Assembly (NCBI GenBank): GCA_021776755.1
Contig: JAJFFI010000190.1
Coordinates: forward strand, 1-5,294
Direction of reading: 5' to 3'
Length of the DNA: 5,294 nt
Source of the DNA: Alphaproteobacteria bacterium
GTDB lineage: Bacteria; Pseudomonadota; Alphaproteobacteria; JAJFFI01
Made by a program: the position numbers and the translations under genes. Of this stretch, positions 1 through 5,294 are shown piece by piece. The first letter of the stretch is position 1; each line of letters starts with the position of its first letter. The notes under the pieces were generated by a model, which was not told where the DNA came from, did not search any database, and saw only the letters and a list, made by a program, of their open reading frames with translations.

Positions 1-1083
1 GGCAAGGCGATGATGGGCGCGGGCGAAGGCGACGGCGCCGACCGGGCGCGGAAGGCCGCCGAGAAGGCAATCTCGAACCCGCTCCTCGACGACGTCTCGA
101 TGAAGGGCGCGCGCGGCGTGCTGGTCAACATCGCGGGCGGCACGGATATCACGCTGTTCGAGGTCGACGAGGCGGTGAACCGCATCCGCGACGAAGTCGA
201 CGAGAGTGCCAACATCATCTTCGGCTCGACGTTTGACGACTCGATGGAAGGCCGCGTGCGGGTCTCGATCTTCGCGACCGGCATCGACACAAAAGTCCAG
301 GCCGCCAAACCCCAGCCGATCAAGATCCGGCTGGTCAGTCAGGACGGTGCGGTTGCCCGTCAGGGCCGCGATGTCGCCGCCCCCACCCGCTATGAGGCGG
401 ATGACGTCGATGGCGGACAGGGCGACGAGGAGCCGATGCCACTGACCCGCGAGCATTCGGTCGAGCGCGAACCGGAGGCGGTTTCGGCCGGCCGGGCAGC
501 GGTCGGCGAAGCAGCACCCACGCAGGCGCCGGTCTACGAAGAAGCTCGCGCCGGGACGGTCAACGAGACCCGGGGCGGTGGACGCCAGTTCAACGAGGTG
601 GCGCTCCAGCCCGCAGCGTTGAGCCGGATGCCGGACCCCACGCCGTCCTATGGCCGGGTGGAGGCCAGCGAGGGCATGGCGATGGCAACAGCCAATGCCC
701 GTGCCGCGGTCGCCGAGCAGTTCGCGCCCGAGCCGGAAGAGGCGTTCGAAGAAGAGTACGAGCCCGAAATCGCGCTCGATGACGATACCCCCGCCCCGCG
801 TACGGAGCACGCACCGGGGTATTCCCAGTCTCCTTCGGCCCGGGCGACGGCGGAGACGTCGGATCGGGGCAACGCCAGTCTGTTCGAGGTGCTCGAGACC
901 GAGGAAGAGGAAACCGCCGAAGGCGAAACCCGGCGCCTCTCCCGTGATCGCAGCCCTGCCCCGGCTCCGGCCGAAAGCGGACGCGGCCTTGGCGGGCTCG
1001 ACCCGGACGATCGCATCGCATCCTCGGAAGAGGAGAGCGATCTCCTTGAAATTCCTGCGTTTCTCCGCCGTCAGGCGAACTGA
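1..1083 (+). CDS. ftsZ: Cell division protein FtsZ, 3' part (5' end outside window)
   Basis: FtsZ is the tubulin-like GTPase that polymerises at midcell into the Z-ring and recruits the divisome. The reading frame is open from base 1, and 360 codons are present before TGA. The GTP-binding N-terminal domain, including the GGGTGTG signature and T7 loop, lies upstream of the window. The visible part starts at the AMMGAG segment and covers the end of the globular fold: [28 protein letters not shown], and the strand ending at VSIFATGID (about residue 96). A disordered linker of roughly 240-250 residues follows, rich in Ala, Pro, Glu and Arg. The protein ends in the conserved C-terminal peptide [13 protein letters not shown], which in the family binds FtsA and other membrane tethers. 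The globular part matches the family well. The linker is long compared with about 50 residues in E. coli. A terminator follows the gene. Confidence 0.97.
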   Translation, partial: GKAMMGAGEGDGADRARKAAEKAISNPLLDDVSMKGARGVLVNIAGGTDITLFEVDEAVNRIRDEVDESANIIFGSTFDDSMEGRVRVSIFATGIDTKVQAAKPQPIKIRLVSQDGAVARQGRDVAAPTRYEADDVDGGQGDEEPMPLTREHSVEREPEAVSAGRAAVGEAAPTQAPVYEEARAGTVNETRGGGRQFNEVALQPAALSRMPDPTPSYGRVEASEGMAMATANARAAVAEQFAPEPEEAFEEEYEPEIALDDDTPAPRTEHAPGYSQSPSARATAETSDRGNASLFEVLETEEEETAEGETRRLSRDRSPAPAPAESGRGLGGLDPDDRIASSEEESDLLEIPAFLRRQAN

Positions 1084-1100
1084 CCGCAGGTTTCTCAACA

Positions 1101-1129
1101 GACCGGGCCGCCGCCACACGGCCCGGGTC
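1101..1129 (+). other. GC-rich hairpin just after ftsZ
   Basis: CGGGCCG (1104-1110) pairs perfectly with CGGCCCG (1119-1125) around an 8-base loop. The stem extends outward by three more pairs with one bulged G at 1127. No T-tract follows, so alone it is not a canonical intrinsic terminator. Lying 20 bases after the ftsZ stop and 13 bases before a proper terminator, it may protect the 3' end of the ftsZ mRNA or act as the first of two tandem termination structures. The function is inferred. Confidence 0.55.
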
Positions 1130-1142
1130 GACCCTCCGATAC

Positions 1143-1178
1143 TCCCTCCTCCGCACCCACGGGGGAGGGATTTTCTTT
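1143..1178 (+). terminator. Intrinsic terminator of ftsZ
   Basis: An 11-pair stem (1143-1153 with 1160-1170) closes a 6-base CACCCA loop. All pairs are Watson-Crick except one T-G wobble (1150-1163). It is followed directly by TTTTCTTT (1171-1178). This is the standard rho-independent architecture, 60 bases after the ftsZ stop. It implies that most ftsZ transcription, and that of the genes upstream of it, ends here, so lpxC should have its own promoter. Confidence 0.88.
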
Positions 1179-1239
1179 GCGGCAGGAGGTTGTGCGGAGG
1201 ATTTCGGCGCAAGCCCCAGAAACTGCAGCGCCTGCCTGC

Positions 1240-1291
1240 GTAACATTTTGTAACAAAGAGTGATTTGAGCGCGACCAGGCCCTCATCTAGA
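1240..1291 (+). promoter_or_regulatory. Candidate lpxC promoter/operator
   Basis: The hexamer GTAACA occurs twice, at 1240-1245 and 1250-1255, one helical turn apart. This is the layout of tandem half-sites bound by OmpR/PhoB-type winged-helix regulators. Just downstream are a weak -35-like TTGAGC (1265-1270) and -10-like candidates around CATCTAGA (1284-1291), but their spacing is short (13-15 bases). A weak core promoter assisted by an activator on the repeat would fit. The repeat is directly visible. The promoter placement and the regulator class are inference. Confidence 0.3.
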
Positions 1292-1420
1292 AACAAGCTG
1301 TCAGAAGCCAAGGGGTGAGTGGCGCTGGCAACCAAGCGGGGGCCCTCCGGAAACGGAAATCAAAGCAGCCCTCATACGCGAGAGTTTACCACGGTACAGG
1401 TGAGTGGCCGTGAAGAGGGC

Positions 1421-1425
1421 GGGGA
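1421..1425 (+). promoter_or_regulatory. Ribosome binding site deciding the lpxC start
   Basis: The purine-rich GGGGA, continuing as AG, sits 7 bases before the ATG at 1433. This is normal Shine-Dalgarno spacing. In-frame GTG codons at 1319 and 1400 are alternatives. The one at 1319 follows AGGGG by only three bases, which is closer than usual. The ATG at 1433 also gives a protein length closest to the family. Confidence 0.6.
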
Positions 1426-1432
1426 AGATTTG

Positions 1433-2428
1433 ATGGCGAATGCCACGAACATTGGCGGCGTAACTGCCGCAAACTCTGAAATTGCTCCTGCGAGTTACCG
1501 GGTGAACCAGAAGACAATCCGCAATCCGATCGAATGCACTGGCACCGGGCTCCACTCGGGTGCGCGCGTTTCGCTTTCGCTGCGCCCCGCCTCGCCCGAC
1601 ACCGGCATCATCTTCCGCCGCACCGACGTTGGCCGTAACGGCAAGGGCGTCGACATTCCCGCCCGCTGGGACAATGTCACCGACACCATGCTCTGCACCA
1701 CGCTCGGCGACGGCAATGACGCGGTAATCGGCACGATCGAGCATCTGATGGCCGCCCTCGCCGGCTGCGGCATCGACAACATCATCATCGAACTCAATGG
1801 CCCTGAAGTTCCCATCATGGATGGCAGCTCGGCGGACTTCGTGTTCCTACTGGAGTGCGCGGGCTTTGCCGAGCAGAGCGCATCGCGCCGCTGTCTGCAG
1901 ATCCTGAAGCGGGTCCAGGTCGGCGATGCCGACAAGTCCGCGACGCTCACCCCCGGCGCGGGCCAGACCTTCAGCTTCGAGATCGATTTCGCGAATACCG
2001 TGATTGCCCGCCAGGAATTCTACGTCGATGTGTCCGACGAGAACTTCCGCTCCGAGGTCAGCCGCGCCCGCACCTTCGGCTTCGACCACGAAGTCGCCAA
2101 GCTGCGCGCCATGGGCCTCGCCCGCGGCGGCTCGCTCGACAATGCGGTGGTGGTTTCCAAGGACGGCATCCTGAACGAGGGCGGCCTCCGGTATGACGAC
2201 GAGTTCGTGCGCCACAAGGTCCTCGACAGCATCGGCGATCTGTATCTCGCGGGCTGCCCGGTCGTGGGCCACTCTCATGGCTACAAGGCCGGTCACGCGC
2301 TCACCAACGAGTTGCTGCACGCCCTGATGACTGACCGTTCGGCCTGGCGGATGACCACGTTCGAGGACATCGAGTTTGGCCATTCCGCCCCGGCCTGGCT
2401 TGCGGACGCGGTCGCGATCAACGCCTGA
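1433..2428 (+). CDS. lpxC: UDP-3-O-acyl-N-acetylglucosamine deacetylase LpxC
   Basis: LpxC is the cytoplasmic zinc enzyme that deacetylates UDP-3-O-acyl-GlcNAc, the committed step of lipid A synthesis. The predicted protein has 331 residues, against about 305 in E. coli. Most of the excess is a non-conserved N-terminal stretch before TIRNPIECTGTGLHSG. Zinc-ligand and catalytic positions are intact: TIEHLMAAL (Glu103, His104), FVRHKVLD (His261, Asp265) and the general acid/base region KAGHALTNELL (His288). Other family segments are DTMLCTTL, GIDNIIIELNGPEVPIMDGSS, SRARTFGF and LNEGGLRYDDEFVRHK. The ATG at 1433 is preferred over in-frame GTG codons at 1319 and 1400 because of its ribosome binding site and because conserved sequence begins only about 25 residues later. 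The gene lies between two terminators, so it is probably transcribed alone. Its position after ftsZ is typical. Confidence 0.97.
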   Translation: MANATNIGGVTAANSEIAPASYRVNQKTIRNPIECTGTGLHSGARVSLSLRPASPDTGIIFRRTDVGRNGKGVDIPARWDNVTDTMLCTTLGDGNDAVIGTIEHLMAALAGCGIDNIIIELNGPEVPIMDGSSADFVFLLECAGFAEQSASRRCLQILKRVQVGDADKSATLTPGAGQTFSFEIDFANTVIARQEFYVDVSDENFRSEVSRARTFGFDHEVAKLRAMGLARGGSLDNAVVVSKDGILNEGGLRYDDEFVRHKVLDSIGDLYLAGCPVVGHSHGYKAGHALTNELLHALMTDRSAWRMTTFEDIEFGHSAPAWLADAVAINA

Positions 2429-2459
2429 CCTTTTTTTCCTCCCTGCTCCAAACAAAACT

Positions 2460-2482
2460 TCGGCGGCTTCGGCCGCCGATTT
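2460..2482 (+). terminator. UUCG-loop intrinsic terminator after lpxC
   Basis: TCGGCGGC (2460-2467) pairs perfectly with GCCGCCGA (2472-2479) around a TTCG loop closed by C-G, an exceptionally stable tetraloop. The T-tract that follows is short (TTT at 2480-2482, then CC). On the minus strand the same stem is followed by AAGTTTTGTTTG, a better U-rich tail, so the element could work in both directions. A run of seven T (2431-2437) lies between the lpxC stop and the stem. Together these suggest the end of the lpxC transcript. Confidence 0.75.
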
Positions 2483-2577
2483 CCTGTGGTCCCCTGACGA
2501 TTTGCGATGAAATCAGCACAGTCGCAGCCTGGCGCCACAAAACTGCCCCGAAAGTCTGTAGGCATGTCAGGGCAAGA

Positions 2578-2586
2578 TGGTATATT
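2578..2586 (+). promoter_or_regulatory. Extended -10 promoter element ahead of bamD
   Basis: TGGTATATT reads as TG-N-TATATT, one mismatch from the extended -10 consensus TGnTATAAT, in otherwise GC-rich sequence. No good -35 is visible at 16-18 bases upstream; extended -10 promoters often lack one. Transcription would begin near 2593, giving a leader of about 70 bases before the bamD ATG at 2664. The location, after the lpxC terminator and before a three-gene operon, supports the call. No experimental data are available from sequence alone. Confidence 0.5.
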
Positions 2587-2602
2587 CCGGCCCCCGGATA
2601 CC

Positions 2603-2629
2603 CCGCGCCTCGTTACAACGGCGGCGCGG
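2603..2629 (+). other. Hairpin in the bamD leader
   Basis: CCGCGCC (2603-2609) pairs with GGCGCGG (2623-2629). Within the 13-base loop, CGT (2611-2613) and ACG (2618-2620) can form three further pairs around TACA. It ends 34 bases before the bamD start and has no T-tract after it, so a terminator is unlikely. It could stabilise the leader or affect translation, which starts here without a strong Shine-Dalgarno sequence. The function is inference. Confidence 0.45.
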
Positions 2630-2663
2630 CCCGGTTCCGGCGGCAAGAACATGGTTCGGATAC

Positions 2664-3494
2664 ATGAAATTGTTCAGTGACAGTGTGCTGAAGGCGGTGG
2701 CCGCGGCAGGTGTCTGTCTGCTTTTGCTGGCAGGCTGTGAATCGCTGCCGGAAGACGACTATCAGCCGGGTTCGGTCGAGGTGCTCTACAACGAAGCGCT
2801 CGACCAGATGCTTTCCGGCAACTACCGCACGGCGGCAAAACTGTTCGACGAGGTCGAGCGCCAGCACCCCTATTCGGTCTGGGCGACCAAGGCCGAACTG
2901 ATGTCCGCCTATGCCAAGTATCAGGACAGCGAATATGACGACGCGATCATCGCGCTCAATCGCTATGTCCGCCTGCACCCGGGCAGCCGCGATATCGCCT
3001 ACGCATACTATCTGCGCGGACTGGCGCATTATCAGAAGATTTCCGACGTCAAACGCGAGCAGGGCGCGGCCGAGCAGGCGATGAAAGCGTTCGATGAACT
3101 GATCAAGCGCCATCCGAACACGCGATACACGCGCGATGCCCGCGACAAGATGGACGTGACCCGCGATCATCTCGCGGGTTCCGAAATGGATCGTGGCCGC
3201 TTCTACCTCAAGCGCGACCTGCACCTCGCCGCGATCAACCGCTTCCGCTATGTCGTCGACAATTATCAGACCACGACCCAGGTGCCCGAAGCACTGCACC
3301 GGCTGGTCGAGGCCTACATGGCGCTCGGGCTCACGGACGAAGCGCGCCAGACCGCTGCCGTGCTCGGCTATAACTATCCGTCGAGCGAATGGTACGTCGA
3401 CACTTACGCGCTGGTGGAAGGTGTCGATGTCCGGCCGCCCGAGGCACGCGAGAAGCCCGGCTTCTTCTCCCGAATCTGGTCCAATATTTTCTGA
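2664..3494 (+). CDS. bamD: Outer membrane assembly lipoprotein BamD
   Basis: BamD (also called YfiO or ComL) is the essential lipoprotein that, with BamA, folds and inserts beta-barrel proteins into the outer membrane from its periplasmic face. The 276-residue product starts with a lipoprotein signal peptide: a short basic start, a hydrophobic core around residues 11-23, and the lipobox LLAGC with Cys25 as lipidation site. Residue +2 is Glu, not the Asp retention signal of the inner membrane. TPR-like helical repeats follow from about residue 37 to 235, for example LYNEALDQMLSGNYRTAAKL, YDDAIIALNRYVRLHPGS and YTRDARDKM. The length is somewhat above the 245 residues of E. coli, with an extended C-terminus ending in FFSRIWSNIF. 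The ATG at 2664 is chosen because it places the signal peptide at the N-terminus. An in-frame ATG at 2577 would overlap the -10 element. recN begins 15 bases after the stop. Confidence 0.95.
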   Translation: MKLFSDSVLKAVAAAGVCLLLLAGCESLPEDDYQPGSVEVLYNEALDQMLSGNYRTAAKLFDEVERQHPYSVWATKAELMSAYAKYQDSEYDDAIIALNRYVRLHPGSRDIAYAYYLRGLAHYQKISDVKREQGAAEQAMKAFDELIKRHPNTRYTRDARDKMDVTRDHLAGSEMDRGRFYLKRDLHLAAINRFRYVVDNYQTTTQVPEALHRLVEAYMALGLTDEARQTAAVLGYNYPSSEWYVDTYALVEGVDVRPPEAREKPGFFSRIWSNIF

Positions 3495-3499
3495 TCCAC

Positions 3500-3504
3500 A
3501 GGAG
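3500..3504 (+). promoter_or_regulatory. Ribosome binding site of recN
   Basis: AGGAG lies 5 bases before the ATG at 3510, in the 15-base gap after the bamD stop. It fixes the recN start and leaves no room for a separate promoter between the two genes. Confidence 0.75.
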
Positions 3505-3509
3505 CGCCC

Positions 3510-5180
3510 ATGCTGCGCGGCCTGTCCATCCGTGATGTCGTTCTGATCGAAAAACTGGACCTGACCTTCGGGAAGGGTCTGGGCGTTCTGACGGGCGAGA
3601 CGGGTGCGGGTAAGTCGATTCTACTCGACGCACTGGGTCTTGCGCTGGGGGTGCGGGCCAATCCGGCCCTGATCCGCAAAGGAGCCGGGCAGGCGAGTGT
3701 TACGGCAGAATTCGACCTGCCGGCCGGCCATCCTGCCATCGACGTCCTGCGCGAACAGGAGATCGAGGCGGCGGACGACCTCATTCTCCGCCGGGTGCTT
3801 GGCAGCGACGGGCGGTCCCGCGCCTTCATCAACGACCAGCCGGTGAGCGTCGGGCTGCTCAAACAGGTCGGCGATGCGCTCGTCGAAATCCAGGGCCAGT
3901 CCGACCAGCGCGGCCTGCTTGACCCCTCGACCCACCGTGAGCTGCTCGATGCCTTTGGCGGCCTTGCCGTCGATGCCGATCGCACGTCCGCTGCGTGGCG
4001 CACCTGGCGGCAGGCCGACGAGGAACTGACCTTGGCGCGGGCCGCCATGGAACGCGCGCAGGCCGAAGAATCCTTCCTCCGTCATTCCCACGAAGAGCTC
4101 GAAACGCTCGCGCCAAAGACCGGCGAAGAAAAAGATCTGGCCGAGCGGCGCGCGGTGCTGATGCACCAGGAAAAGATCATCGACGCCCTGAATGCCGCCC
4201 TCGGCGAGGCCGCAGGCGAGAAATCCGCGGAAGACGCGCTGCGCCGCGCCATCGGGGCCCTCGAGCGGGTTGCCGACAAGGCCGGTGGCCGGCTCGACCC
4301 GATCATCGAAGCGCTCGAGCGCGCGGCCATCGAGGCAGCCGAAGCCATCGGGCAGCTCGAGGCCGCCGGCGAAGCGATCGACCTCGACGCCGCCGCCCAG
4401 ACCGATATCGACGAGCGCCTGTTCGCGCTGCGCGATGTTGCGCGCAAACATCGGGTCGAGGTCGACGCCCTCCCCGCGCTTCACGAAAAAATCGCGGCCG
4501 ATCTGAACGCCCTTGATGACCAGAGCGGCGCCCTGACGCGGCTTGAGAAACTCGCCGGCGAGGCGCGCAAACAATTCGAGGTGGCCGGCAAAGGCCTCTC
4601 GGAGAAACGCCACGAGGCCGCCCAAGACATGGATCAGGCCGTCACAGCGGAGCTCCCGCCGCTCAAGCTCGAGAATGCCGTTTTCCGCACCCGTGTCGAA
4701 CCGCTCGCCGAAGACGCCTGTGGCCCGCACGGCATCGACCGCATCGCCTTTGAGGTCGCGACGAACCCCGGCGCCGATCCGGGCCCGATTGCAAAAATCG
4801 CCTCGGGCGGCGAGTTGTCGCGGTTCATGCTGGCGCTCAAGGTCGTGCTGTCGCGCACCGGCAGCGCGCCCACGATTGTGTTCGACGAAGTCGACAGCGG
4901 CGTCGGCGGCGCGACCGCACATGCCGTGGGCCAGCGGCTCTCGCGTCTCGGCGGTGATTTGCAGGTGCTGGTCGTAACCCATTCGCCTCAGGTCGCGGCC
5001 CGCGGGGCGCATCATTGGCAGGTTGCCAAGAACGGTGGCGCCAATGGCGTTGCGACGACGGTCGACAGCCTTGACGGCAATGCCCGGCGGGAAGAGATCG
5101 CGCGGATGCTTTCGGGCGAGCACATCACGGATGAGGCACGCGCCGCCGCCGACAGCCTGCTCGCCGGGGAGGCCGTATGA
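3510..5180 (+). CDS. recN: DNA repair protein RecN (SMC-like ATPase)
   Basis: RecN is a cytoplasmic SMC-family ATPase that acts at DNA double-strand breaks, tethering DNA and assisting RecA-dependent recombination. At 556 residues it matches the family (553 in E. coli). Domains in order: N-terminal ATPase half with Walker A GETGAGKS (residues 29-36); a Q-loop region EIQGQSDQ (126-133); a coiled-coil middle, about residues 160-380, rich in Glu, Ala, Arg and Leu; and the C-terminal ATPase half with ABC signature ASGGELSR (431-438), Walker B TIVFDE (455-460), D-loop VDSGVGG and switch histidine in VVTHSPQ (His491). All key residues are present, so the protein should be active. It follows bamD by 15 bases and overlaps ligA by four, so it is cotranscribed. 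No alphaproteobacterial LexA box (GTTC-N7-GTTC) was found just upstream. Confidence 0.97.
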   Translation: MLRGLSIRDVVLIEKLDLTFGKGLGVLTGETGAGKSILLDALGLALGVRANPALIRKGAGQASVTAEFDLPAGHPAIDVLREQEIEAADDLILRRVLGSDGRSRAFINDQPVSVGLLKQVGDALVEIQGQSDQRGLLDPSTHRELLDAFGGLAVDADRTSAAWRTWRQADEELTLARAAMERAQAEESFLRHSHEELETLAPKTGEEKDLAERRAVLMHQEKIIDALNAALGEAAGEKSAEDALRRAIGALERVADKAGGRLDPIIEALERAAIEAAEAIGQLEAAGEAIDLDAAAQTDIDERLFALRDVARKHRVEVDALPALHEKIAADLNALDDQSGALTRLEKLAGEARKQFEVAGKGLSEKRHEAAQDMDQAVTAELPPLKLENAVFRTRVEPLAEDACGPHGIDRIAFEVATNPGADPGPIAKIASGGELSRFMLALKVVLSRTGSAPTIVFDEVDSGVGGATAHAVGQRLSRLGGDLQVLVVTHSPQVAARGAHHWQVAKNGGANGVATTVDSLDGNARREEIARMLSGEHITDEARAAADSLLAGEAV

Positions 5181-5294
5181 CCGGGCAGGAAGCGGTTGCG
5201 GTTGAGGACCTGACCACCGAGGACGCCGCTGCCGAACTCGAACGGCTCGCCGAAGAAATCGCCCGCCACGACAGGCTCTACCACCAGAAGGACG
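5177..5294 (+). CDS. ligA: NAD-dependent DNA ligase LigA, 5' end (cut by window edge)
   Basis: LigA seals nicks in double-stranded DNA using NAD and is the essential replicative ligase of most bacteria. Only the first 39 codons are present. Residues 16-39, running through [12 protein letters not shown] and [11 protein letters not shown], match the start of the Ia domain, which binds NAD in this family and is characteristic of alphaproteobacterial LigA. The adenylation lysine and later domains lie beyond the window. The start ATG overlaps the recN stop in ATGA (5177-5180), and GGGGAGG (5166-5172) sits at good spacing, so translation is probably coupled to recN. A recN-ligA pair at this locus is common in Alphaproteobacteria. 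Identification rests on a short segment plus context. Confidence 0.88.
   Translation, partial: MTGQEAVAVEDLTTEDAAAELERLAEEIARHDRLYHQKD

Larger units (their letters stand above)
1084..1432. other. Gene-free region between ftsZ and lpxC
   Basis: About 350 bases without a convincing gene. The first 95 bases hold two hairpins ending in the ftsZ terminator. From about 1180 to 1432 lies the presumed lpxC control region and leader. It contains a GTAACA direct repeat (1240-1255), paired copies of two short direct repeats (GCCCTCAT at 1279 and 1368, GGTGAGTGGC at 1314 and 1399), and a small TCCG-GAAA-CGGA tetraloop hairpin (1346-1357). The lpxC frame is open from a GTG at 1319, directly after an in-frame TGA. 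The stretch from 1319 to 1432 is therefore either leader or an N-terminal extension. I favour leader. No tRNA or recognisable riboswitch was seen. Confidence 0.7.
2429..2663. other. Gene-free region between lpxC and bamD
   Basis: These 235 bases hold, in order, a T7 run right after the lpxC stop, the UUCG-loop terminator (2460-2482), a weak inverted repeat GATTT-N6-AAATC (2499-2514), the extended -10 element (2578-2586) and the leader hairpin (2603-2629). A TCCGG-CCC-CCGGA palindrome (2586-2598) overlaps the expected transcription start. No coding sequence is convincing here. The in-frame ATG at 2577 is discounted under bamD. Confidence 0.7.

Noticed and set aside
1181..1236. GGCAGG/CCTGCC inverted repeat as a possible leader or riboswitch stem
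   Set aside because: Six pairs around a loop of 44 bases is weak, and no recognised riboswitch core is present.
590..1246. Overlapping open frames on both strands across the FtsZ linker
   Set aside because: Their translations are Arg/Pro/Ser-rich low complexity, typical of wrong-frame reading of GC-rich coding DNA, and FtsZ continues in frame to its conserved C-terminal peptide.
1847..2455. Minus-strand open frame of 202 codons opposite lpxC
   Set aside because: It is a shadow of lpxC, whose catalytic motifs are complete, and no domain is recognisable in the minus-strand product.
2499..2514. GATTT-N6-AAATC inverted repeat
   Set aside because: Only five pairs, no extension on either side and no T-tract or promoter at fitting distance, so it is expected by chance.
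2647..2657. GAAC-ATG-GTTC inverted repeat just before the bamD start, resembling a LexA site
   Set aside because: Gram-positive LexA sites have a 4-base centre and alphaproteobacterial ones are direct repeats with 7-base spacing. This has a 3-base centre and fits neither, so chance is likelier.
2577..2663. N-terminal extension of bamD from an upstream in-frame ATG
   Set aside because: It would put 29 arginine-rich residues ahead of a clean lipoprotein signal peptide, and its ATG lies within the promoter -10 element.
3621..5123. Long open frame of 500 codons on the minus strand opposite recN
   Set aside because: It is a mirror of recN codon bias in GC-rich DNA. The translation has no recognisable domain, and recN on the other strand is intact with all family motifs.

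Overview
The window is a GC-rich, densely coding chromosomal segment, all on the + strand. It reads as the distal end of an alphaproteobacterial division and cell-wall cluster: ftsZ (3' part) - lpxC - bamD - recN - ligA (5' end). This order is familiar from many Alphaproteobacteria. The FtsZ type (very long acidic linker, C-terminal peptide [11 protein letters not shown]), the LpxC and BamD sequences and the LigA N-terminus all fit that class. A sphingomonad or hyphomonad-like organism is plausible, but I cannot fix the genus from sequence alone.

Layout. Positions 1-1083 hold the end of ftsZ. A gene-free stretch of about 350 bases follows (1084-1432). It has two hairpins, the second a strong intrinsic terminator, and then the presumed lpxC control region and leader with short direct repeats. 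lpxC is taken as 1433-2428. A 235-base gap (2429-2663) carries a UUCG-loop terminator, a good extended -10 promoter element and a leader hairpin. bamD (2664-3494), recN (3510-5180) and ligA (from 5177, cut by the window edge) follow as a tight operon, with a 15-base gap and then an ATGA stop/start overlap.

How the genes fit together. FtsZ builds the division ring. LpxC commits UDP-acyl-GlcNAc to lipid A synthesis. BamD inserts outer-membrane proteins with BamA. So the first three genes link division to outer-membrane construction. RecN and LigA serve DNA break repair and nick sealing and appear to depend on the bamD promoter. The two terminators suggest three transcription units: ftsZ, lpxC and bamD-recN-ligA.

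I see no mobile element, CRISPR array, tRNA, rRNA or defence system. No previously undescribed system is evident. The parts worth a second look are the repeats ahead of lpxC and the regulatory elements ahead of bamD.
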